NCBI GenBank assembly: GCA_017508895.1
Contig: JAFWRA010000086.1
Coordinates: forward strand, 1 to 41,654
Direction: 5' to 3'
DNA from: Bacteroidales bacterium
GTDB taxonomy: Bacteria; Bacteroidota; Bacteroidia; Bacteroidales; F082
DNA length: 41,654 nt
Below are positions 16,654-25,612 of the stretch, in pieces (the first letter of the stretch is position 1; each line of letters opens with the position of its first letter). The notes beneath the pieces were generated by a model. It was not told the origin of the DNA. It worked only from the letters and a program-made list of their open reading frames with translations, and did no database searches. Position numbers and translations under genes: made by a program.

Positions 16654-19551
16654 ATGAGCGAAAGTACCTTCCTATCTAAATTGGCAAGTCACATCCAAAG
16701 CCACTACGACCTCACAAAGCAGGAGCTGACCGTAGTTTTTCCAAACAAACGTGCCGCCTTTTATTTACGTAATGCCTTCAGAGAGAACTGCGACCATACC
16801 ATTTGGCTGCCACAAATGATTTCCATTGAAGAGGCCGTCACCCAATGGAGCGGCATCACCCTTGCCGACAACATCGACCTGCTGTTTGAACTTATTGACA
16901 TTGATGCGGAACTACATGTTGAGCAAGACAGCGACCTCAGCGTCTTCGGTAGCCAAGCTGCACAAATGATCAAGGACTTTGACGAAATTGACCAATATGG
17001 CATCGATGCCAAGCACGTGTTCAACTATGTTTTAGACAACAAGAAATTGGAGCTCTGGAACTTCGACGAAGAGAAAAGCAAGGAAAAGGAAGTCAAATAC
17101 CTTCAATTCTTCCAGTCACTTTACGATTATTACCTTAGACTTCGCGATAGGCTTACCGAGCAAGGAAAAGGCTATTACGGCATGATTACCAGATACTTGT
17201 CCGAGCTACCCGAAAAAGAATTGATCAAAAAAAACAGTGAAAGGAGCGTCATCTTTGCTGGTTTCAACGCATTAACCACCACCGAAGAACGTATCATCGA
17301 CACCTTAATAAAAAACGACAAGGCTGAAATCCTCTTTGACTACGATGACTACTATCTTGACGACATCAACAACGAAGCTGGTTTCTTTGGACGACGTTAC
17401 CTAACCAAGCATCCCGAATGGCTGAGAAATGGTATTTCAAATAAACTGAAAACTGAAAATAAACACATACACATCATAAGCGCAAGCGGCAACACTCTAC
17501 AATCCAAAGCTTTACAATCCAAATTACAAGAAAACCTTGACGAAAAACAAGCCGTCATCCTCGCAGACCAAAACCTGCTGATTCCAGTATTGAACGCCAT
17601 CCCTGAAACTTATTTAAGTCTCAATGTTTCGATGGGTTATCCTTTGGCAAAAACACCTGTCAACCAACTGATTAAAGAATACTTTGCCTTATGCAGGCAC
17701 GGGCACATCACCCGTAGAATCAGCGAAGGTGGCTCAGAACGCTTGGCCGAAGGTTGGTACATCTGGTCCATCCTTCACCTCATTGACCTTGAAATCGTGA
17801 AAATCATCTTCCCAAAAGAAGAGCTTGAATCATTTAACATCTGGAAATACGAAGCCGTGAAAAATGGGAAGTTCATTTTCGAAGACCGTGACCTCATAGA
17901 GTTACAGAAAATGCCTAAAACACAGGATTTTCTAAAGGTCATCCTTACCGAAAAGAACGAAAAGTCACCCGATACCATTTTGGAAAATGTCGGTCAAGTT
18001 TTGGCTATTATCACCAAGCTGATTCAAGAGACGGATAGCCAAAATGAAACTATTTCCCTCCTCAACCAAGTGAGCGAAATCGGCAAGATAATCAGCCGGC
18101 TGCAGCAAATAGTAGTACTCAACTCAAAATACATCAAAGACTTACATAGTATTGAAACACTTTATCGCTTGCTTTCATCAGGGTCAAGTCTGAGACTCAA
18201 CAGCAATGACATCGATGGGCTACAAATCCTAGGTTTGCTTGAAACCCGCAATCTCGGTTTTGAGAGGTTACATCTACTCAGCGTCAATGAAAGCATTTTG
18301 CCTCCCGACAAATCGCAGGGAAGTTTCACACCCAACTTCATCCGTAAGGCCTGTGGATTGCCTAATTATGCCGAAAGCCAAGCTGTGGTAGCCTACCATT
18401 TCTATCGCCTGTTGCAAAACGGAAAAGACATTTATCTGTATTACAACAACTTAGGCGATACCTTAGGCGGAGAAGCCAGTCGATACATCCTGCAAATCAA
18501 GCATGAATTGGCCAAACACGCCAACATCAAAGTCGAGGAAGAGTCGTTTAGCAGCGAGGCTAAGTCTTCCATCGAGGCAAAGGAACTCAGCGCACAGAAA
18601 ACCAACACCTTATACCGTATCCACTATCTCATCGAAGAGAAAGGACTCTCCCCTTCCGCTTTGTCAACCTATCTGAATTGTCCATTAAAGTATTATCTGA
18701 GGTATATCACCCAAATTGAAGATAACAGCGTTGACGAAGACACCGGAGTCAACGTCATAGGCACCATCATTCACGACACCCTGGAATTTCTGTTTTCCGA
18801 CTATCTCCCGAAAGATGGAAAAACGCAACTCATTGACAAAGAACTTTTTGACAAAGTCATCAAGCCGCAATGGGAGCAGAAACTGGCCCAATCCATAGCG
18901 AAAAACCAGCCCAACGGCCTTCCTGATGTGGGCTTCAACTACCTGAATCGTGTAACCATTGAACAGCAACTGAAAAACTACCTCAATTACACTTCCAAAC
19001 AATTGGAACACAACACCTTGATAATTTTGGAAACCGAAGGCGAATTGAGGACAAAGCTACAAACCGCCCATGGAGACTACGTATTCTACGGCCGCACTGA
19101 CAGAATAGACCAATTCGACGGCCTCATTCGCGTCATCGACTATAAAACCGGTCATGTTGAAGGCGCAGACCTGAAGATTCCAGTTCGCCATCATCATGAG
19201 AGCGACCTCGAATATCTGAAACAAATCCCTGACAAGGCCTTGCAGTTGCTTCTTTATAAATACCTGTATCTCAAGGAAAACCCAAAGCTTTCACCCGATC
19301 AGGTAATCGGCGCCATCCACGGCTTGAAATACGCCCATGACATCGAGTTTGAACTATCTAAGGCTTCTCCTAAGAAAGACGATGCTGACGCCGACACCGC
19401 TTTCCTTGAAGACGACAACTTCATCTCTGATATGGAGGCCATGCTTGAGGCTGTAGTGAACGAAATGCTCGACACCGAGATTCCGTTTGTACAAGCAGAA
19501 GATGACAAGAAATGCAGGTATTGTGAGTTTAAGCTGATTTGCAAGCGGTAG
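16654..19551 (+). CDS. AddB-like PD-(D/E)XK nuclease with 4Fe-4S cysteines
   Basis: 965 residues. The N-terminal half resembles an inactivated UvrD-type helicase as in AddB/RexB (TVVFPNKRAAFYLRN at the P-loop position, and no intact Walker A lysine-threonine). The C-terminal nuclease has His707 (IIHDT), Asp816 (GRTDRID), Asp829-Lys831 (IDYKTG) and QLLLYKY. Cysteines C676 (CPLKYY) and C954-x2-C957-x5-C963 match the AddB/Cas4 iron-sulfur cluster. In AddAB it processes double-strand breaks for recombination. An AddA helicase gene is not next to it in this window. It starts one base after the MurU-like stop; a reading from 16300 would overlap that gene and is rejected. It ends three bases from the convergent DciA-like gene. 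Confidence 0.88.
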   Translation: MSESTFLSKLASHIQSHYDLTKQELTVVFPNKRAAFYLRNAFRENCDHTIWLPQMISIEEAVTQWSGITLADNIDLLFELIDIDAELHVEQDSDLSVFGSQAAQMIKDFDEIDQYGIDAKHVFNYVLDNKKLELWNFDEEKSKEKEVKYLQFFQSLYDYYLRLRDRLTEQGKGYYGMITRYLSELPEKELIKKNSERSVIFAGFNALTTTEERIIDTLIKNDKAEILFDYDDYYLDDINNEAGFFGRRYLTKHPEWLRNGISNKLKTENKHIHIISASGNTLQSKALQSKLQENLDEKQAVILADQNLLIPVLNAIPETYLSLNVSMGYPLAKTPVNQLIKEYFALCRHGHITRRISEGGSERLAEGWYIWSILHLIDLEIVKIIFPKEELESFNIWKYEAVKNGKFIFEDRDLIELQKMPKTQDFLKVILTEKNEKSPDTILENVGQVLAIITKLIQETDSQNETISLLNQVSEIGKIISRLQQIVVLNSKYIKDLHSIETLYRLLSSGSSLRLNSNDIDGLQILGLLETRNLGFERLHLLSVNESILPPDKSQGSFTPNFIRKACGLPNYAESQAVVAYHFYRLLQNGKDIYLYYNNLGDTLGGEASRYILQIKHELAKHANIKVEEESFSSEAKSSIEAKELSAQKTNTLYRIHYLIEEKGLSPSALSTYLNCPLKYYLRYITQIEDNSVDEDTGVNVIGTIIHDTLEFLFSDYLPKDGKTQLIDKELFDKVIKPQWEQKLAQSIAKNQPNGLPDVGFNYLNRVTIEQQLKNYLNYTSKQLEHNTLIILETEGELRTKLQTAHGDYVFYGRTDRIDQFDGLIRVIDYKTGHVEGADLKIPVRHHHESDLEYLKQIPDKALQLLLYKYLYLKENPKLSPDQVIGAIHGLKYAHDIEFELSKASPKKDDADADTAFLEDDNFISDMEAMLEAVVNEMLDTEIPFVQAEDDKKCRYCEFKLICKR

Positions 19552-19554
19552 GCT

Positions 19555-19845
19555 TCAATTCAGCACAATCTCGCTTAATAGTTCCTTCCCCACTATCTCA
19601 TTCAAGTTCTTCAACAACAAGGATTTGGAATAGCTCAATTCATTACGCAAAGCATCGGAATCCACACGAACGAAAAGCACATGGTTTTTGACGGAAAGGT
19701 CGATGGTGTGCGAGGCGATAAAAGGTCCGACCACCTTGGGCCATGAGTTGACGGCTTTGACTTCGTCTATATAGTCCAAGCCACGGTGTTGTACGTAGAA
19801 CTCCTTGATGAGCTCACCAAGCGGCTTCACGTCAAAGTAAACCAT
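19555..19845 (-). CDS. DUF721/DciA-like protein
   Basis: 96 residues of the DUF721 family, whose best-known member DciA loads the replicative helicase in bacteria lacking DnaC. The conserved pattern is present: LGELIKEFYVQHRGLDYIDEVKAVNSWPKVVG, hence W-x-x-V-V-G, then a beta strand pair (LSVKNHVLFVRVDSDALRNEL) and a C-terminal helix. The start overlaps the end of recF by 14 bases, the frequent recF-DUF721 order. That neighbourhood and the small size support a DNA-replication role. It would be co-transcribed with recF. Confidence 0.88.
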   Translation of the reverse strand: MVYFDVKPLGELIKEFYVQHRGLDYIDEVKAVNSWPKVVGPFIASHTIDLSVKNHVLFVRVDSDALRNELSYSKSLLLKNLNEIVGKELLSEIVLN

Positions 19846-20959
19846 CGCCGCCTCCTATCTCTTTGACCTCACCTTTCGCCACCTCAAAAATCTTGTGGTC
19901 AATGTTGGTGTTTTCGAACAATTTTTCCACCCTACCCTGTTGTGTGTCAGTGATAAACACCTGACCAAAATGTTCATCACCGACCAAGCGAACCAATTTC
20001 ATCACACGCTGGTCGTCGAGCTTGTCGAAAATGTCGTCCAACAGCAAAATGGGCTTGTAGCCTATCTTTTGGTAGTTGAACTCGAACTGCGCCAGACGAA
20101 TAGACACAACAAACGACTTCTGTTGCCCTTGCGATCCGAAACGCTTCAGCGGATGGCCGTCCAAGGCGAACTCCAGGTCGTCCTTGTGGATGCCCACATT
20201 GGTATAGCCCGAATAACGGTCTTGCTGCAAGCTTTCCTCCAACAATTCATTCAATGGCTTCTCGTCCAACCGTGACTGATAAACCACATTCACCTTTTCC
20301 GTACCACCCGAGACGATTTCGTAGTAATGCTGAAAAATCGGCAAAAACTCCTCCAAAAAACGATGGCGTTTGGCATGGATGTCGTAAGCGTGCTGCACCA
20401 ACTGGCCTTCCCAAAGGCGGAGCAGTTCACGGTCAAAAGTATGTCTTTCAGCAAACTGTTTCAGCTGCATATTGCGTTGCAGCAAGGCGCGGTTATATTT
20501 CAGCAATGCGTTGAGATACAAAGGATCGAACTGCGAAATCACGCCATCAATAAACTTGCGGCGGAGGTCGCTGCCCTCGTTGATAAGGTCGCGGTCGTAA
20601 GGCGAAATCATCACCAAAGGAAACTTGCCGATGTGGTCGCTGAGGCGGTCATATTCCTTCTTGTTGAAACGGAACGATTTCTTTTGGTCGCGCTTCTGCA
20701 CACACGACACCAACTCATCGTCCTTGCCGTCGTGTGAATACACACCATGAATAGCAAAGAAATCCTGATTGTGGCGGATGTTTTGCTTGTCGGTCGCGCC
20801 AAAGAAGCTCTTGCAAAACGAAAGGTAATAAATGGAATCGAGGATGTTAGTCTTACCAGCGCCATTGAGACCTACGAAACAATTGACATTCTCAGAAAAC
20901 TGCAAATCCGCTGACTCGCAATTCTTGAAGTTGGTCAGTTTGAGTTCGTGGAGATACAT
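19832..20959 (-). CDS. recF: DNA replication and repair protein RecF
   Basis: 375 residues, an SMC-like ATPase that loads RecA at single-strand gaps with RecO and RecR. Walker A is GLNGAGKTN (residues 30-38) after the family opening LHELKLTNFKN. SPYDRDLINEGSDLRRKFID is the typical central segment, RFGSQGQQKSF the ABC signature region and LLLDDIFDKLDDQR the Walker B/D-loop. The N-terminus needs no adjustment. dnaA and dnaN are not adjacent, as is usual in Bacteroidota. Upstream (20960-21050) there is no clear TAnnTTTG, only word-like repeats. Confidence 0.96.
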   Translation of the reverse strand: MYLHELKLTNFKNCESADLQFSENVNCFVGLNGAGKTNILDSIYYLSFCKSFFGATDKQNIRHNQDFFAIHGVYSHDGKDDELVSCVQKRDQKKSFRFNKKEYDRLSDHIGKFPLVMISPYDRDLINEGSDLRRKFIDGVISQFDPLYLNALLKYNRALLQRNMQLKQFAERHTFDRELLRLWEGQLVQHAYDIHAKRHRFLEEFLPIFQHYYEIVSGGTEKVNVVYQSRLDEKPLNELLEESLQQDRYSGYTNVGIHKDDLEFALDGHPLKRFGSQGQQKSFVVSIRLAQFEFNYQKIGYKPILLLDDIFDKLDDQRVMKLVRLVGDEHFGQVFITDTQQGRVEKLFENTNIDHKIFEVAKGEVKEIGGGDGLL

Positions 20960-20962
20960 ATT

Positions 20963-21048
20963 GTTGAATTATGAAATCGAAGATTCAACGAAGTTAATTA
21001 TGAATGATGAATGGGATTATTCAGCATTCCACATTCCACATTCAGCAT
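20963..21048. repeat. Word-like palindromic intergenic repeat
   Basis: Contains GTTGAAT/ATTCAAC arms (20963-20969, 20983-20989), then GAATGATGAATGGGA followed by its loose inverse CAGCATTCCACATTCCACATTCAGCA. The same words recur at 23790-23866. Confidence 0.65.
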
Positions 21049-21050
21049 TT

Positions 21051-22100
21051 TCATAGTTTACTTAGGTCCACCCTGAGCGTCAGGAAGTTAGGCGAGCCTA
21101 CGATATTGTTTCTTGAGCGGGCATAATCGAGTTGGAACGCCTTGATTTTCACCCCGAAACCAACAGAGAAGCCCACCAAACTACGCTTTTCAGGCACACC
21201 CATATTGCGGAACGTCTCGTAGTTGTAGGATGCTCTCAAAAACAAGTTCTTGCCCAAAGCCAATTCGCCGCCAACGACCAAATGACAACCTAGATTGGTG
21301 AAAAACTTACTGGCTTTCGAAGGTTCTTGATATTGACCTGTGATGGGATCATAATAGCCAGAGAGATCAAGAGGATCCTTATACAATTTGTTCCAATGCT
21401 GTATGTCCTTATAGCCCAAAATGATAGTCAGAGGCAGATGGTTAAGCTTCTTGGAAGCCATAAAGTCGACGGAAAAAGGTAACCATTTGTTGGTCACATT
21501 CAACTCTCGAGAATATATTTGTCTTCCAATGTTGCGTGCGGTAAGTGTGAAGGCCCAGTTAGAATACGACCAATAGGTGGCAGCGACATCAACACCCAAA
21601 GCTCCAGCCTGACCACTCTCATACTGGACTCCTGCATACTTCAAGTTTGCGCCGATGCTCCATTTATCGGTTAGTTCTCGTCCCCAACCCAAAGTAACAG
21701 CATAGTCTGACACATTGAATGTGCTCCCATCAACATTGCCACTTTCAGAGACATATTGCATACTGCCATAATTGTAGTATTGCACTGATGCAGCAAAGCT
21801 ACCCAATTTCTCGAAAGTATGACTATATTGGGCCGTCGCGAAATTTGTTCCAATATTGAAATCGCCAACATACGACAAAACCATCTGATTGTTCATCTCC
21901 GGTGAGATGGCCGAAGGATTGAAAACAACGGTCTGCAAGTCACCGTCATGCATGGGCAAAGGCAGCCCACCCAATGCAACCACACGAGCTGAGTTGGCAT
22001 CCGTCAAGGCACGATAAAGTCCGTTACTCACCTGTGCATTGACATGCAAAGTAATGAGTGACAACATTAAAGCCCAAATAGCGTAAATTATTCGCTTCAT
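21051..22100 (-). CDS. porQ: Type IX secretion system protein PorQ
   Basis: 349 residues with a signal peptide ending VNAQ. The N-terminal stretch ALTDANSARVVALGGLPLPM, then the NPSAIS motif, is the hallmark of PorQ and related PorV/FadL-like barrels. The rest is barrel strands with aromatic ends (YVGDFNIGTNFATAQYSHTF, WSIGANLKYAGVQYESG). PorQ belongs to the outer-membrane attachment complex (PorQ-PorU-PorV-PorZ), which cleaves cargo sorting domains and links proteins to lipopolysaccharide. It follows nusB by 56 bases, so the two may be co-transcribed. The sorting-domain protein at the right end of the window shows that type IX cargo exists in this genome. Confidence 0.85.
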   Translation of the reverse strand: MKRIIYAIWALMLSLITLHVNAQVSNGLYRALTDANSARVVALGGLPLPMHDGDLQTVVFNPSAISPEMNNQMVLSYVGDFNIGTNFATAQYSHTFEKLGSFAASVQYYNYGSMQYVSESGNVDGSTFNVSDYAVTLGWGRELTDKWSIGANLKYAGVQYESGQAGALGVDVAATYWSYSNWAFTLTARNIGRQIYSRELNVTNKWLPFSVDFMASKKLNHLPLTIILGYKDIQHWNKLYKDPLDLSGYYDPITGQYQEPSKASKFFTNLGCHLVVGGELALGKNLFLRASYNYETFRNMGVPEKRSLVGFSVGFGVKIKAFQLDYARSRNNIVGSPNFLTLRVDLSKL

Positions 22101-22156
22101 ATTTCAACGTTTTATTGATAACGAAAACGTTCTTGTTATATTGTGTTTCAAATCAA

Positions 22157-23110
22157 TTATTTGTCAATCAACCCCATACCAGTCTTGACAAGTTTACCAT
22201 TTTCCTTAAGTACAGACGCTAATTTATCTAGCATTCCGTTGACAAAACGTCGGCTTTCAGGCGTACTGTAAAACTTGGAAATCTCGATATATTCGTTAAT
22301 AGTGACCTTCACCGGAATAGAATGGAATTCGCAGAACTCAGTCAAGGCCATGAAAATAAGAATCTTGTCCATTAGCGCCAAACGATTGTAATCCCAATTG
22401 GAAATATTGGCCGACACCAACTCACGGTATTCTCCAGAATGAAGAATGGTCTTTTCAAACAATTTGATTACGAACTCTTTATCATCTTCTTCAGCTTTAT
22501 AGATAGGAGGCAATTTTGATGAAGCATCAAAACTCGCAGATAGATCATTGATGAATTTCCAAAGCAAATAGATAGCCACCTGATAATCGCTATTGAACGA
22601 CAAGTCACGGTCGGAATAATAATCGAACAGCAAGCCATTTTCAGGCATATAAGTATCTATCACTGTGTCCAAAAAGCGTTTGTCATCGCTGAAACTATCT
22701 TTCCCATTAGACATATACTCTTGGTATTCAGGAGTTTCTGTCAACTTAACGTACAACTTGCGAATGAAATCTTCCCTTGAGTCAGCCCAATTGATCTTAT
22801 ACTTCTCTTCCAAACTCATCAGATGTTTGTTGTCATCCAAAGCATTGAGAATCCGGTTATTGACAAACTTCAAATTCGGATTCAGATCTTCTTCGGTTGG
22901 AAAATGCTTTTGCTTGTTTTCTTCGATGCGACGTTCAGCAAACTTCTTCACTTCAACCCAAAAAGAAAGCTGATACACAAACAATTTGTATAAATCTTCA
23001 ACCCCTTCAAGCAGATGACGCTCAGCCTGCGGGAGATTGGAACTTTCAGACTGATGATAGGCGTAAATCTCTTGCAACGCCTTGACTCTCAAAAACCTTC
23101 GATTCAACAT
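22157..23110 (-). CDS. nusB: Transcription antitermination factor NusB (long Bacteroidota form)
   Basis: 317 residues, about twice the length of E. coli NusB. The opening MLNRRFLRVKALQEIYAYHQ and the C-terminal NusB helical domain (about residues 190-310: DYNRLALMDKILIFMALTEF, VTINEYIEISKFYSTPESRRFVNGMLDKL) are diagnostic. The middle is the helical insertion normal for Bacteroidota. NusB with NusE binds boxA RNA and supports rRNA transcription. Two minus-strand promoter-like elements lie upstream (23143-23150 and 23130-23137). It is divergent from the rubrerythrin gene. Confidence 0.95.
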   Translation of the reverse strand: MLNRRFLRVKALQEIYAYHQSESSNLPQAERHLLEGVEDLYKLFVYQLSFWVEVKKFAERRIEENKQKHFPTEEDLNPNLKFVNNRILNALDDNKHLMSLEEKYKINWADSREDFIRKLYVKLTETPEYQEYMSNGKDSFSDDKRFLDTVIDTYMPENGLLFDYYSDRDLSFNSDYQVAIYLLWKFINDLSASFDASSKLPPIYKAEEDDKEFVIKLFEKTILHSGEYRELVSANISNWDYNRLALMDKILIFMALTEFCEFHSIPVKVTINEYIEISKFYSTPESRRFVNGMLDKLASVLKENGKLVKTGMGLIDK

Positions 23111-23142
23111 ATGGATGGATGTTTATCTTCAAAAATAAAATG

Positions 23143-23150
23143 CAAAGATA
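23143..23150 (-). promoter_or_regulatory. -7 element of the nusB promoter
   Basis: Minus-strand TATCTTTG, 32 bases before the nusB start. A second match (TATTTTTG) lies at 23137-23130 and could be an alternative, closer start. Confidence 0.6.
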
Positions 23151-23185
23151 AGAAAAAATAATTGTACTGATACAAGAAAAATATC

Positions 23186-23193
23186 TATCTTTG
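23186..23193 (+). promoter_or_regulatory. -7 element of the rubrerythrin promoter
   Basis: TATCTTTG followed by CGTT, 44 bases before the ATG at 23238. Confidence 0.65.
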
Positions 23194-23237
23194 CGTTCAA
23201 CTAAACAACTAACTTAATAATTCAATTCTGAACAAAC

Positions 23238-23786
23238 ATGAAGAAAAAATTCATCTGCCCCATCTGTGGGTATGTACACGAAGGAGAGGAAGCCCCTGAG
23301 CGCTGCCCTCAATGCAAGCAAATTGTCGAGTGGAAAGTCGTTGACGAGACCGCTGCCCTGAATTTTGTCACCGAGCACGTCGTTGGCATCGCCAAAGGTA
23401 CAGGCGAAGACATGATTAAAGACCTGAACGCACACTTCATGGGCGAAGCCACTGAAGTCGGCATGTATTTGGCCATGAGCCGCCAAGCCGATCGCGAAGG
23501 CTATCCCGAAATCGCCGAGGCTTTCAAGCGCTATGCCTTTGAAGAGGCCGACCATTGCGCCAGGTTCGCCGAACTGCTGGGCGATGTGGTTTGGGATACC
23601 AAGACCAACCTTTACAAGAGAATGATTGCCGAGGCTGGTGCCTGCGAAGACAAGATGCGCATCGCCCGCGTGGCCAAGGAACGCAATCTCGACGCCATCC
23701 ATGACACTGTCCACGAGATGGCCAAAGACGAAGCCCGCCACGGCAAAGGCTTTGAGGGTTTGTATAAACGTTATTTCGAAAAATAA
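23238..23786 (+). CDS. Reverse rubrerythrin (N-terminal rubredoxin domain)
   Basis: 182 residues. The rubredoxin-like iron site comes first (Cys7-x2-Cys10 and Cys23-x2-Cys26), followed by a ferritin-like diiron four-helix bundle with [20 protein letters not shown] and [12 protein letters not shown] as metal-binding helices. This order is the reverse of classical rubrerythrin and is found in anaerobes, where the protein acts as an NADH-linked peroxidase via a reductase. The gene lies 89 bases before ferritin on the same strand, so peroxide removal and iron storage are neighbours; both fit oxidative-stress defence. A canonical TATCTTTG promoter precedes it. Confidence 0.93.
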   Translation: MKKKFICPICGYVHEGEEAPERCPQCKQIVEWKVVDETAALNFVTEHVVGIAKGTGEDMIKDLNAHFMGEATEVGMYLAMSRQADREGYPEIAEAFKRYAFEEADHCARFAELLGDVVWDTKTNLYKRMIAEAGACEDKMRIARVAKERNLDAIHDTVHEMAKDEARHGKGFEGLYKRYFEK

Positions 23787-23789
23787 TTT

Positions 23790-23866
23790 GGAATGATGAA
23801 TGCGGAATGCTGAATGACCTCTGTCAGGAACATTCAGCATTCCTAATTCCATATTCCGCATTAAAA
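23790..23866. repeat. Word-like palindromic intergenic repeat
   Basis: GGAATGCTGAATG (23804-23816) pairs exactly with CATTCAGCATTCC (23831-23843). Inside the loop CCT/AGG can pair further. Outside, GAATGATGAATGCGGAAT and ATTCCATATTCCGCATT are shuffled versions of the same words. It lies between the rubrerythrin and ferritin genes. Confidence 0.75.
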
Positions 23867-23875
23867 TTTAATACT

Positions 23876-24388
23876 ATGATTAGCAAAAAATTAGCTAAAG
23901 CCATCAACGACCAGATCAATGCTGAGATGTGGTCGGCTTATCTCTATCTGAGCATGTCGCAAGACATCTACTCCAAAGGCTACAAAGGTATCGCCCATTG
24001 GTACAAGGTGCAGTTCCTCGAGGAACAAGCCCATGCCGCCATCATGATCAACTACATGCATTCGCAAGATGCCAAAGTCGTCCTCGCCCCAATCGCCAAG
24101 GTACAGACCGAATGGAAGAGCGTCTTGGCCACTTTCGAAGACACCCTTGAACACGAGAAGAAAGTGACTGCCATGATTAACAACCTCTGCGACATCGCTG
24201 ACGAAGACAAAGACCGCGCCGCCGCCAATTTCCTCGCTTGGTTCATCGACGAACAGGTGGAAGAAGAAGAGAATGCCCGCGACCTGGTACGTCAAGCCAC
24301 GATGATCGGCGACCATATCGGTGGCATGATTATGCTCGACAAGGAGCTTGGAGCCCGCGAGTACCACACGCCAAGTCCGCTGAAATAA
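23876..24388 (+). CDS. ftnA: Non-haem ferritin
   Basis: 170 residues, the 24-subunit iron-storage protein with a ferroxidase centre: NAEMWSAYLYLSMSQ (first-helix Glu), FLEEQAHAAIMI (E-E-x-x-H), and the third-helix QVEEEENARDLV. The start at 23876 (MISKKLAKAINDQ) is the normal ferritin start; a longer reading from 23807 runs through the intergenic repeat and is rejected. No separate promoter match is seen close by, so read-through from the rubrerythrin promoter is possible. The transcript ends at the hairpin 24438-24470. Confidence 0.95.
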   Translation: MISKKLAKAINDQINAEMWSAYLYLSMSQDIYSKGYKGIAHWYKVQFLEEQAHAAIMINYMHSQDAKVVLAPIAKVQTEWKSVLATFEDTLEHEKKVTAMINNLCDIADEDKDRAAANFLAWFIDEQVEEEENARDLVRQATMIGDHIGGMIMLDKELGAREYHTPSPLK

Positions 24389-24398
24389 CGCAACAATT

Positions 24399-24426
24399 GT
24401 AGAGATGTAGCGCGCTACGTCTCTAC
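24399..24426. repeat. 28-bp near-perfect palindrome
   Basis: GTAGAGATGTAGCG and CGCTACGTCTCTAC pair with one mismatch. It sits just after ferritin, before a conventional terminator, and has no T-tract. It looks like a dispersed palindromic (REP-like) unit. Confidence 0.7.
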
Positions 24427-24437
24427 TAGCAAAACGA

Positions 24438-24470
24438 AAAACTCCGTTGCTCATCGAGCAACGGAGTTTT
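24438..24470. terminator. Bidirectional terminator between ftnA and the aldo/keto reductase
   Basis: Perfect 15-bp stem (24438-24452 with 24456-24470), loop ATC, with an A-run at the left foot and a T-run at the right foot. It can act for ferritin (plus strand) and for the aldo/keto reductase (minus strand, stop at 24500). Confidence 0.85.
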
Positions 24471-24499
24471 CATTTCTGCGCATTCTGCGTGATAAAAAA

Positions 24500-25531
24500 T
24501 CAAAGCTCCCCTGCCTGTTTCTTCGCCCAATATTCCTTGAAGACCTCGTAGTTCTTTTCCAACAGCGTAGGCGTAACCAGGCCGTATGGGCATTTGCTGC
24601 TACATTGGTTGCAGTGCTTGCACTTCTCAATGAGCTTCATCTTCTCGGCCCATTCTTCAGTGAGATAAACACTGTAAGGTGCACGTTTCAGGAAGAGACT
24701 CATGCGAGCGCAGTCGTTGATTTGGATACCAACTGTGCAAGGCATACAATAACCGCAACCACGGCAAAACTCACCTGACAATTCAGCACGTTCCTTCTCA
24801 ATCTTGCGCCACGACGCCGAAGAAAGCTCGGGTTCATGGTCTTGATACGAAAGGAACTCGTCCAACTCGCTTTCACGCTGAATGCCCCAAATCGGCAGGG
24901 CATGGTCAAACTGGTTAAGGAAAGCGTATGCCAAAGCTGAATCGTTGATGAGGCCACCAGCCATTGCCTTCATGCAGATGAAACCCATGTTGTGCTTGAA
25001 GCAAGCCTCCACAATCTTCTGATCCTCTTCAGAAGAAAGATATGAGAACGGATATTGCAGTGTGTCATAACAATCGCGCTCAATGGCCTCCATCGCCACA
25101 TTCTGACGGTGGTTGCTGATGCCAATAAAACGCACTTTCCCCTGACGTTTGGCCACTTTCATGGCATCATACAAGCCCTGCTTGTCGCCTGGTCGTGGAC
25201 AATAATCAGGATTGTGGAACTGGTACAAATCAAGATAATCAGTTCTCAAGTTTTTCAGGGTCGTATGAAGGTCTTTCCAAAAATCCTCCACATTGGTAGC
25301 AGCCGTTTTTGAAGCAATGAGTACCTTGTTACGTCTATCGCCAAAGGCAACGCCAATCTTCTCTTCACTATCGGTATAAAAACGTGCCGTGTCATAGAAA
25401 TTGATCCCATTATCATATGCCTTGTGCAACAAATAGACGGCTTCCTTTTCGCCGATTCTTTGAATGGGGAGGGCTCCAAAACCGTTTTTGTTCACCTTCA
25501 AATTGGTTTTGCCTAAAGTAATGATCTTCAT
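24500..25531 (-). CDS. Aldo/keto reductase with C-terminal double-cluster ferredoxin domain
   Basis: 343 residues. The TIM-barrel aldo/keto reductase domain (about 1-270) carries the catalytic set Asp-Tyr in NFYDTARFYTDSE, Lys in VLIASKT and His in YQFHNPD. The C-terminal domain has two cysteine groups, CRGCGYCMPC and CKHCNQCSSKCP, of the 4Fe-4S ferredoxin type. Such fusions, common in anaerobes, probably pass electrons between ferredoxin-like centres and a carbonyl substrate. The substrate is unknown. It is transcribed alone from TATTTTTG at 25559-25552 and ends at the shared hairpin with ferritin. Confidence 0.92.
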   Translation of the reverse strand: MKIITLGKTNLKVNKNGFGALPIQRIGEKEAVYLLHKAYDNGINFYDTARFYTDSEEKIGVAFGDRRNKVLIASKTAATNVEDFWKDLHTTLKNLRTDYLDLYQFHNPDYCPRPGDKQGLYDAMKVAKRQGKVRFIGISNHRQNVAMEAIERDCYDTLQYPFSYLSSEEDQKIVEACFKHNMGFICMKAMAGGLINDSALAYAFLNQFDHALPIWGIQRESELDEFLSYQDHEPELSSASWRKIEKERAELSGEFCRGCGYCMPCTVGIQINDCARMSLFLKRAPYSVYLTEEWAEKMKLIEKCKHCNQCSSKCPYGLVTPTLLEKNYEVFKEYWAKKQAGEL

Positions 25532-25551
25532 GACTGCGTGATTTTACGACA

Positions 25552-25559
25552 CAAAAATA
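25552..25559 (-). promoter_or_regulatory. -7 element of the aldo/keto reductase promoter
   Basis: Minus-strand TATTTTTG, 20 bases before the start at 25531. Another minus-strand match at 25620-25613 is mirrored against the aroQ promoter. Confidence 0.55.
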
Positions 25560-25612
25560 TAAAAAGAATTGATACACACCAACTTTTCAGCAAAAAAACT
25601 CTCCAAAGTGTC

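Noticed and set aside
23214..23861. Minus-strand frame of 215 codons opposite the rubrerythrin gene
   Set aside because: Shadow of the strongly conserved rubrerythrin coding sequence; its N-terminus is translated intergenic repeat.
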